This document shows, one piece after another, positions 56,393 through 64,000 of a stretch of 64,000 nt of DNA. The notes beneath the pieces are model-generated. The model was not told the origin of the DNA. It did no database searches and saw nothing but the letters and a program-made list of their open reading frames with translations. This stretch comes from Salminus brasiliensis (Eukaryota; Chordata; Actinopteri; Characiformes; Bryconidae), in contig NC_132880.1 of assembly GCF_030463535.1 (NCBI RefSeq), positions 33,132,342-33,196,341 of the forward strand, read 5' to 3'. The position numbers and the translations under genes were made by a program. Every line of letters starts with the position of its first letter. The stretch's first letter is position 1.

Positions 56393-57412
56393 CTGGGGGG
56401 AAGACAGAAAGAAAGAAAGAAAAAAATAAGTTAAATGAGATGTTTCTTCTTATTGTTGTCTGGAAAGCCTTTATTATGTTCACACACATACATGCAGGGC
56501 CTATTTGTAAATAGGCCAAAGCAAAGTAAATTATGTCCAGATTATGATTACTTCTCAATGTTAATCTACACAACTCATTCATTCCAAAGGTCCTCTACTA
56601 GAGCTTTGCTTTTTAGCATTCCCCACTGTACTGACAGTCGCCCTTTCCTAGAAGTCCTGAGCAGACTTTCATTTAAACTAGTCAACTATCTACAAGTACA
56701 AGGCAACGAAATGCAGTTAACATCTACCAGAAGTGCACTGTGTAAAACAAACAAACAAACAAAACAGTGCAAAAGCAAACTGTGCAATAAATATGAACAT
56801 CATCAATATGAATATATAATAATATAAATGTAGTAGATAGCAAAAGATATAGGTCACTATTTATACATACAACACCGAATGTTAGTGGACACCCTCAATG
56901 CATTTAGCTACTTTGAGTTCACCCCACTGCTGACACAGATGTGCAAATGCACACACACAAATCTAGTCCCTGTAGAGAGGTACAGCTCATAGAATAGGAC
57001 TTCTCTCTGGAGCAGATAAACATAAATCTGTTGGCACCATGCTTAAGGTCAGGTATGGACTAGAGCATTGAGGTGTGGAGCAGTGGAACGGTGTTCTCTG
57101 GAATTATGGTGCATCCTGAAATCACTAATGTTCTTGCTAAAAGAACTCAAATCCTAGAGAAGTAGAGAAGGTTACTCAAACTAAGGCAAGATAAAACTAT
57201 TATTAATACCTTTCATGATTTCAGGAAGGAACAAAAGGAAAAATGTTTGAGCAGGTGTCCCAATACTTTCAGGACGAGAGTCCTGGGCTCGAAAACAGCT
57301 TTCATACTGGACCACAGGTACCACGCTCTCAGAGCAAGCGCTCTTGGGTTCAGAAAAAAATGCTAATGTAAAAACCTCTTTTGTGCAATACAATAGAGCA
57401 GATTGAAATTAG

Positions 57413-57450
<38 letters not shown>

Positions 57451-60400
57451 GGGACCAAACAAAACAAAGGCTGTGTTGTTGTTCGGATCAGTACTCACTG
57501 TTAATCCAATTCCGATGAAAATGCAGATCATTCCTACTGTTATATAGGCACAACAGCGCCTCCTAGGCAGGGCACTGCCAACAGACGAGCTGAGAACAAG
57601 CAACGCATATAGGGGTTAGACTGAAAGCAAAGACCAAGAAGTCAGTGCCCAAAGTTTCCCACAAATAAACAAATCCAAAGCATTACCTGTAATGCTAAAA
57701 CCAGAATATTATAGCCTAATATATGCATATAATAGTCACTTTGTGTTGTTACTTCTATATACATCAAAAAATGGTCATACACATTCAAGGACAAAACAAA
57801 ATGACAATGCAAGAATTTACATTAGTTGACATTAAAGCCTGACTGAAAATGTTGTGGGACTGTTTTGGGAAAATTACGGAGCACAGACATCAACCACTAA
57901 AGAAGGACCACGAAGAATGTGTGGGAAGAAGTTAATTAGGTCATTTTACAATATATGACACAGCAGTATGAAGCTGTCTTCAAGAGTAGATGAGTTCTAG
58001 TCTGAAGTGTAGCCTTCAATGCAGTTAAGCTCTATATACTGTTAGTGTGTATTTCCTGTTTCGCTTGTGCCTCTGTGATCCTTAGCACTTTGTAGCACCT
58101 CTTCAGTTTTGAAGACAGGATCAATCTATTTTTTGTCGAACTTTCCCGAATGAAACTGCTTCCCACACAATTTTCACTGCTGTCCTCTTCTTTACCCAAC
58201 ACTGTTCTGCGAGATGTCAATGGGTTTTAAAACAGTGCCTGAATTTAAGTTCATGAACTGTGTGGCCTCTGGATGGACTGAAATATGCATCATTAGTTGT
58301 GGTTTTCAGGAAAAACACATCTGCATTTCACGGACCCCTCTCGCGTCTATCTAAACAGTAGATAACACAGTCTACTCCAGTTCAAAACCAGTTCCAGTAC
58401 AACTCACATGATTTACTTACTACTTTTATTTACTCAGCAAAGCAAACATGACCCATTTGACATTTGCTGTATTTAACGTTTCACTACTTCAGGAAGCATG
58501 TCATTCTTCATCCGTACATTTACTACATAGCTACTACATAAACAGTCTTAACTGCTGCCTGCGAACCAGATCTAGCGGCCTGGGGGAAAAGAAGACGCCA
58601 ATTGGCGGTTTTACAAATGCCTGTAATCAGCTGAGGATTTCGTCAGCAATCACATGGCCTCCCCCCTATCCCTGCTGGGTCCGGTAAGACTCCGTAGGAC
58701 CCTTCACATGCCCCTCATGTGACTGGGTTCTAAAGCATTCTTTTGAAATCAGAAAAAAAAATCAGATGGCTTATGGTACTTCTCTTTCTTTTCTCCTCTC
58801 TCGTCCTCTCCCCACAAGCAGAACATAGCGGCCAACTTCCCATTCATGCCAGCTGTAACATCTGCCATCTCAGTGGCGGTTTAGTCTTGCAGCGTCATTG
58901 GTGTTTGCAGAGCTGGGGCTACATTACATCAGCATGAATCTGCTCACACTCCACTTTCACTCTGAATACCCTGGCAGACTAGGCACAGAGTCTGTGGCAT
59001 CATGTTACTGGCATCACAGACCCAGTTTTAAAAAAGTTGAAAAAAAAATCCTCTCTCGCTCTGCAATACCCTGTGGAACTAAGGCCTGACCTCACGCCAG
59101 TAATGCGCGTCACACATTTAGATTTATGAGGCACGTCCTGAGAATTGCAAATCGGATGCCGGTATGAACTCAGTGGACTACAGCAGCTCCACTCATGTGA
59201 GCACACTGTCCGAAGTAAAGCTTTACTGTGATTCTAACCTAAAGCGAAGAGCAAAGCACAATCTAACAGAACCAGTTTCTTAAATCATTAAATCATTTTA
59301 TCATTAAGTATTTGAGCATTTAATATTTTTATACAAGCACTATATTTACACATCTGTGCTACAACCAACCATTGCTGAGTGCAAACGTAAAAACTAAGTG
59401 CAGGTTGGGTTCACTGTAACAGATGGAGAGTCTAGTTGTAAACAATCAATTAAAAAAAATTCTGTGAACTCAATTCAGTTCAATTATATGTTGTTGGAAA
59501 CAGACAAGCTTTTCAACTCAAATACATAAGAATAGCTGCATACAGTACAGTTTTGATTGTGCCTAAAAATGTTTTTTTTTTTTATGTAGATTCGAATTAT
59601 GAACTGAACTTCTACTGTTTTCATTGGCATCCTTAATTGTACCATTGCATTGTGTGTACTGTACTTCAGCCTAGATATCTCTTTTTTGTAAAGTTCAAAC
59701 TCACAAAAAAAATAAAATAAATAATAATCACTATGTCCAAATAATTGTGGACACCCCTTCTAATGAATGTGTGTAGGCAAAATGTTGAACAGAATAGTAA
59801 ATACATTTGTCATATCAGAATCAACATAGTTTAAACCATGTTTACAGCAGTTCATGAACACTCTTATCCAGAATGACTTACAGCAATGCTTTGTTGTCCA
59901 CACAGAAAACACCCCTAACTAGTTTGACATTTAAGTACATGACAATATGATAAATGTAACTCACATTTTTTTGCAGTGCGGGCACTTGGCCAGCGTATTA
60001 AATCGGAGCTCCATCCACTGAGGGTAGAAAAAAGAAACAGTTTCTAATGAGCAGACTGAAATAAGGCAAATAATTCACACTACAAATCTAGTCTTGGGTT
60101 AATTGGACCATTAATTTGGCATCAGTCCAGAGTGCTAAAATGAGTTAAAAAGACTACTTCTGATTCATCACGATCAGTTTCTAAGATGGTAGCCTCTATG
60201 AGTCATTCGTAAATTACATATGGGGGTATTAATTCATTTAATATATTTCAGGCAAGATGCAGTCATTGCACATATGTGACAAACACATCATAGTAAACAT
60301 GGTGAAAACAGGTTATTTGACCAATAACGTCAGCCGATACTGACGACTCACAGTTTTATTAATAATATAGCAAAACATTAGACAGGTGTGCCACTGGGGA

Positions 60401-62070
60401 ACCAAATGGCATTTCTAAATTATGATGCTTAATACTTGGGGGCATCTTGTTTATATGAGTTTTAGAAAATGTGATATTAGGAACTGACAGTCATCAGTCA
60501 GCCTAATAATAATTACATTATACTTTAAATGTATACTCCTAATAGAATATCAGATGATATTATTAGGTATCCAAACCTGGTATCAGTATTGACCACAAAA
60601 TGTCCATTCCAGTTGGGCCCTAACTGATTTTTTGGGGGGGCAGTTTCTGCATCTTGCCTTTGTAGGGCAGTTCAGTGTTACGCTGATTTCGGTTATTGGC
60701 CATTTTTATGTCATCACTAATTGGGTTGTTATCCAGTTCTGTCATGAGGAACTGGTGGAGGACTGAGCATTCTGAGCATTAGGACCTTGAAGGGAGCAGA
60801 GGCACCATCAATACGCAGGCCAGAGGAAGACTGGGACGCAGCATCACTGCCCTAGAGGCCACAGGCATAACAGGAGCATTGAAAACAATGTCTACTGCAA
60901 TGAGGGATTCTAGTATTCTGCTACATATGGCAGCAGTGCATTCCATGCAAAAAAAAAATCACCATTTGCTGTGGGACTTCCCACTGTGAAGACAGCTTGG
61001 GGGAACTTAGCCAACAGTCCCTTGGAACATGTGGTGGTAGATGTGCTAGCAGTAAATTAGATCATGTGATTTGACACTATTTATGCTTGTAAAACCATAT
61101 ATGACATCTTCTTGAAGGCATAAAACTTACAAAATAACTTTCTGAATTTAGAAAACTGACATGTCTTTAACTACTATGCATCAAGTTCTGAGAAATGACC
61201 TGTAAAGTCACACAACCACATGTTACTGCTACAGACAGAACAAATTAGAAGTAATGTCATCTGAATTCATAAATGTATTCTGTCAATTTTTGCATGGAAT
61301 GCTTCATAAAAAATAAAAAAAAAGCTTTGTTTGAAACATGAATAAGCAGTATAATAAACTAGGCTTTATGTACGTACAAGGAACGTGTTGCCGCAGTGGC
61401 CACACACCACACGCATGCCCTCGGGCTGAACGGGAAGGGCCGGCTGTGCAGGCTGTTCCTCCGGGATAACCATGACTGGGCTCAGGTTGATGATGCGTCT
61501 GCTGGGGGTGTCAATAAAAGCAATAATGTCAAACTCACTCACCTAGTCGGTAAGATGCTGTTCTACTCTGTGCCTTAGTTTGGTATTACAATATGCACTG
61601 AGCACAGTTCTCTCTCACACTCTTGAAACCATTCTTGTAAAAAAAGATATGTGCAAAGAACCCTTTCTTAGTTTTAATAAGTTAATGTTAAAGTTCTTCA
61701 TGCTCACAGCTCTTTCACTAAAATGGTTCTTTAAGAGTTTAAAAATGTTTTTTCTACAACACTGCTCAAAGAACTTATTGTAGCACATTTATTTTTAAGA
61801 GTGTAATTTTGTAAACATATCTCAGCCCCCTTTCCTTGATCCATTTAGCCTCGCTTCAAAGGACTGAGTGCCTCCATTTCACCTGCCAGCACTACGCAAT
61901 TACCAGACCCCAAAAGGCCGCCTGTCTCTGTACTGTAGTTAGGATGGCTTTTCTTACACTTACCAGTTGGGTCGAGGGCATCCTATTCTTCGTGATGTGT
62001 CTTTACAGATTAGCAAGCAGTTGCAGGGACATCTAACATACTTCTTTCCTGTTGGTGGGTTTTTGATGGG
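56249..62070 (-). CDS. pip4p2: Type 2 phosphatidylinositol-4,5-bisphosphate 4-phosphatase PIP4P2 (TMEM55A), 5'-partial
   Basis: On the minus strand, exons 61964-62070, 61378-61501, 59965-60017, 57499-57589 and 56249-56392 join in frame to 519 nt: 172 residues and TAG. This is exactly the length of human PIP4P2 residues 86-257. Known role: dephosphorylates PI(4,5)P2 to PI5P on late endosome/lysosome membranes. Seen: the CX5R catalytic motif CKDTSRR in [13 protein letters not shown], Cys-rich zinc-ribbon-like pairs ([17 protein letters not shown]), [19 protein letters not shown] (first membrane segment) and [20 protein letters not shown] (second), and an end reading SYPENTFA (human YPEHSFA). 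PIP4P1 is excluded by residues such as [11 protein letters not shown]. Exons for residues 1-85 are not in the window. Tail-to-tail with necab1. Confidence 0.95.
56872..57271. mobile_element. CACTATATG-family MITE in pip4p2 intron
   Basis: From TTAGTGGACACCCTCAATGC to GAGCAGGTGTCCCAATAC. Both extreme termini have degenerated, and there are internal deletions. Confidence 0.7.
57415..57450. repeat. (GT)n microsatellite in pip4p2 intron
   Basis: About 17 GT units, beginning some 50 bp past the pip4p2 exon donor (minus strand). Confidence 0.9.
57499..57589 (-). CDS. pip4p2: pip4p2 exon, first transmembrane segment
   Basis: Completes Ile and encodes [15 protein letters not shown], then [15 protein letters not shown], a hydrophobic membrane span after a basic PRRR stop-transfer-like cluster. 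The acceptor is TTGTTCTCAG and the donor GTGAGT. A (GT)n tract lies about 50 bp past the donor inside the intron. Confidence 0.94.
57590..59964. other. pip4p2 intron
   Basis: Mostly unrecognised sequence with a short CACTATATG MITE terminus at 59729-59775. 58540-58700 and 58800-59220 are GC-richer and repeat-free. Confidence 0.55.
59729..59775. mobile_element. CACTATATG-family MITE, left terminus only
   Basis: CACTATGTCCAAATAATTGT followed by GGACACCCCTTCTAATGAAT. The remainder is absent. Confidence 0.65.
59965..60017 (-). CDS. pip4p2: pip4p2 exon (second Cys pair)
   Basis: Encodes [17 protein letters not shown] plus two bases of Ile. The acceptor is CTACCCTCAG and the donor GTGAGT. At 53 nt it is below any ORF-length cutoff; it was placed by phase and by the family sequence. 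Confidence 0.93.
60018..61377. other. pip4p2 intron
   Basis: AT-rich intron with no recognised repeat or regulatory motif. Confidence 0.55.
61378..61501 (-). CDS. pip4p2: pip4p2 exon, middle
   Basis: Completes the split Cys, then encodes [40 protein letters not shown] and L. The acceptor is TTGACACCCCCAG and the donor GTACGT. The human protein has NLGPVMLISEEQ here. Confidence 0.94.
61502..61963. other. pip4p2 intron
   Basis: Mostly occupied by a GGTTCTT-type MITE remnant (61612-61806) ending TTATTTTTAAGAGTGT. Confidence 0.6.
61612..61806. mobile_element. GGTTCTT-type MITE in pip4p2 intron
   Basis: Starts near CACACTCTTGAAACCATTC, includes CAAAGAACCCTTTC, ATGGTTCTTTAAGAG and CAAAGAACTTATTG, and ends TTATTTTTAAGAGTGT. 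Its two ends form an inverted repeat (ACTCTT/AAGAGT). Confidence 0.55.
61964..62070 (-). CDS. pip4p2: pip4p2 exon with CX5R motif (first exon in window)
   Basis: Encodes [20 protein letters not shown], then [15 protein letters not shown], plus two bases of a Cys codon (35 residues plus two bases). The acceptor on the minus strand is TGTTTTTTAG and the donor GTAAGTG. It contains the catalytic Cys (Cys107 in human numbering) and Arg113. Confidence 0.94.
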
Positions 62071-64000
62071 CTAAAAAACAGTTAGAAAGAATATGGACTA
62101 ATGGATTAGTACAGCTGTAGAATGCAGACAAATGTCTATGTGTAGATTATCTCGGAGCAAATTGCAGATCTGGTATATTTTCATGTATTGCAAATGTAAC
62201 ATGCCTTGCAATATATTAAAAACACTGCTTAACCCTTTATGAGACATAGTGATATGAGGTTGAACAATTCTGACCACCGCATACATATTAGTTGGAGCAT
62301 GCCCCTACAGTAAAACTCATCTGTAATGACTGGGATCGGGATTCTTGAAGCGCAGAATGAAACATGACTTGTAGGTTTATTTGCATATTGTAGCCTTCAG
62401 TCATCTTAGCACAGTATTTGGCTGTTGCCAATACCCCCTTTGTCAAGTGCTGTACAACACAAGGCCTTATGATGTACTGAGTCTTGAACAAGAGATTGGA
62501 CTTGAGTACTAAAGCACTTGCTTTGCATGGGCCAATACTAAGCAATACATTGTGCAGCCCTACTGACTATGCTCACAAAACTCATTCACGTATTGCAAAA
62601 TATAAGACTATTCTTCTCATCTTTTGGAATTTCATTTCGCAAAGTCTAAGCCTAAAATCTCATTAGGAGCGTTTCCCCAGACACTTTCAAAAACAAGTTT
62701 ACCTTATTTGGCAATAAAGTCTTTGAATTCCACAGAAATGTGTTCTGTAAGCATGCTCCACCAGCAGCACCATACGATAATTCCATCATTGTATCAGATA
62801 TCCAGATACTGTATTATACTGTATTTGCCTCAGCACGGCTAATTAGTGGATATTGTGCTGAGTCATAGCTCAGGAGCTTTATTAAGCACAGAAAGCGCTC
62901 TAATTCGGGTTAGAACACCATACTGTTACCAGTATCCCTTAATGAGTTCAGTTCAACATGGATCTGATTGAATTTTTAAGTTAGCTAAGCTGAGACTTAA
63001 CTGAGCAATGGCAGACAAAGTCTTGGATACCACTTCTTAATTCCTTTGACTTGAAAGGTTCACAATAGGAAGGACCACAAAGAGAAATGAGCTGAGCATT
63101 ATTTAATATAAAACATTACATTGAGTGACCATGGAGTGACAACAAACATCTCAGACAGCATTCACAATTCATTGTGATTTTTAATGTTATTAACCTTTTT
63201 AACATTATAATTGGGTGTAAATTGCTGGCATTTCATACATAGATACTTAATGCATTTTTATATATTCCCCATAATAAGAATACAAGACACATTGTATGAT
63301 GTCTCATAGCAGAGACTCCAAGATGGAAGCATATTAGGGATTACACACACCTTCATCCAAATAGTGTGAAACCTGCCACCACATCTTTCTCAACTCGGCC
63401 ATGAAGCTCTGTTAAGCATCCCAGTGCACTTGGATGCACTGCCAAGTCTACATGACTAAGCAGACAAGCTGATTGGCTAGTGTGTTGCTTAGTGACAAAG
63501 GGAAATTGCAGTTGTCCTGGGTGAGCTATTATTTGAGAGCCTGTATATTCAACTTGTTCAGATAAAGAGCATTTTTCTGCTTAAAATCAGTGATAAAAAA
63601 AAGAATTACACAAATCCCATACTGTGTATACACTGTGTGCATAATTATTAGGCAAATGAGTATTTTGATCACCTCATCCTTTTTATACATGTTGCCATTT
63701 GCCACCAGTTTTGCCATATTTCAGAGCTGCAACGTTACTGAGGTATCAAACAGCACAAGGTGTGAGATACTCAGGGACATGGCCAAGGTAAGGAAGGCTG
63801 AAAAACGACCACCTTTGAACAAGAAACATAAGATAAAACGTCAAGACTGGGCCAAGAAATATCTTAAGATTTTTCTAAGGTTTTATGGACTGATGAAATG
63901 CGAGTGACTCTTGATGGGCCAGATGGATGGGCCTGAGGCTGGATCAGTAAAGGGCAGAGAGCTCCACTCCGACTCAAATGCCAGCAAGGTGGAGGTGGGG
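62071..64000. other. pip4p2 intron running off the window
   Basis: The next upstream pip4p2 exon (the HQHVVKC region of the family) is not found here, so the intron must extend past the right edge. A Tc1-like element starts at 63631 and is cut at 64000. Nothing else recognised. Confidence 0.6.
63631..64000 (+). pseudogene. Tc1-like element, left part, truncated by window end
   Basis: The terminus CACTGTGTGCATAATTATTA follows TA (63629-63630). Downstream, KRPPLNKKHKIKRQDWAKKY and, after a frameshift near 63865, WTDEMRVTLDGPDGW with the first catalytic Asp. Further stops follow. Its right part is outside the window. Confidence 0.7.

Larger units (their letters stand above)
56393..57498. other. 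pip4p2 last intron
   Basis: Contains a CACTATATG-family MITE (56872-57271) and a (GT)n microsatellite (57415-57450). Confidence 0.65.

Noticed and set aside
56435..56827. 130-codon open frame on plus
   Set aside because: It lies in the last pip4p2 intron, antisense, with no homology or codon signal.
62071..63630. Upstream pip4p2 exons (N-terminal 85 residues)
   Set aside because: No minus-strand stretch matches the expected HQHVVKC or N-terminal proline-rich sequence, so they must lie beyond the window.
1..64000. CRISPR arrays, operons, prophage or plasmid features
   Set aside because: The repeats present are eukaryotic microsatellites, MITEs and SINEs; there are no regularly spaced identical repeats and no bacterial gene structure.

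Overview
The window is vertebrate nuclear DNA, almost certainly from a teleost fish. It has spliced genes with GT-AG introns, long AT-rich introns full of short DNA-transposon relics, tRNA-derived SINEs and dinucleotide microsatellites, and no operon-like packing. The repeat mix (many Tc1-like fossils, MITEs with CACTATATGGAC-type ends, and a SINE head reading GGCAGTGGTGGCTCAG) resembles ostariophysan genomes such as characins or catfishes. That placement rests on memory of such repeats, not on a database search.

Two real protein-coding genes are supported, arranged tail to tail. (1) necab1, plus strand, 3256-52557, is complete: 13 coding exons join in frame to 348 codons. It encodes the neuronal Ca2+-binding protein NECAB1, with a canonical EF-hand at residues 35-46, a divergent one at 69-80, a coiled-coil/NHR segment near 203-235 and a C-terminal ABM domain near 246-340. 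A CpG-rich promoter-like block with a duplicated GC-box module and a (GA)n tract precede it, and an AATAAA signal follows at 53038. Intron 6 appears to be a GC-AG intron. (2) pip4p2 (tmem55a), minus strand, 62070 down to 56249, is partial. Five exons give the last 172 residues, matching human residues 86-257 in length, and include the CX5R phosphatase motif and two membrane segments. Its upstream exons lie beyond the right edge.

Layout: 1-3255 upstream region with one SINE and an isolated exon-like segment at 712-807; 3256-52557 necab1; 52558-56248 the two 3' UTRs and a short intergenic gap; 56249-62070 pip4p2; 62071-64000 pip4p2 intron, ending in a Tc1-like element cut by the window edge. 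No tRNA, rRNA, CRISPR or bacterial feature is present.

The rest is repeat sediment: at least seven Tc1/mariner fragments, several MITE families, a 598-bp solo LTR with a perfect 5-bp target duplication, a nested insertion, a ~390-bp foldback structure, three copies of one SINE and one of another, and a LINE-type 3' tail. I did not find a convincing new biological system. The most informative observations are the GC-AG intron, the exon-like segment upstream, the duplicated promoter module, the nested insertion and the foldback element.
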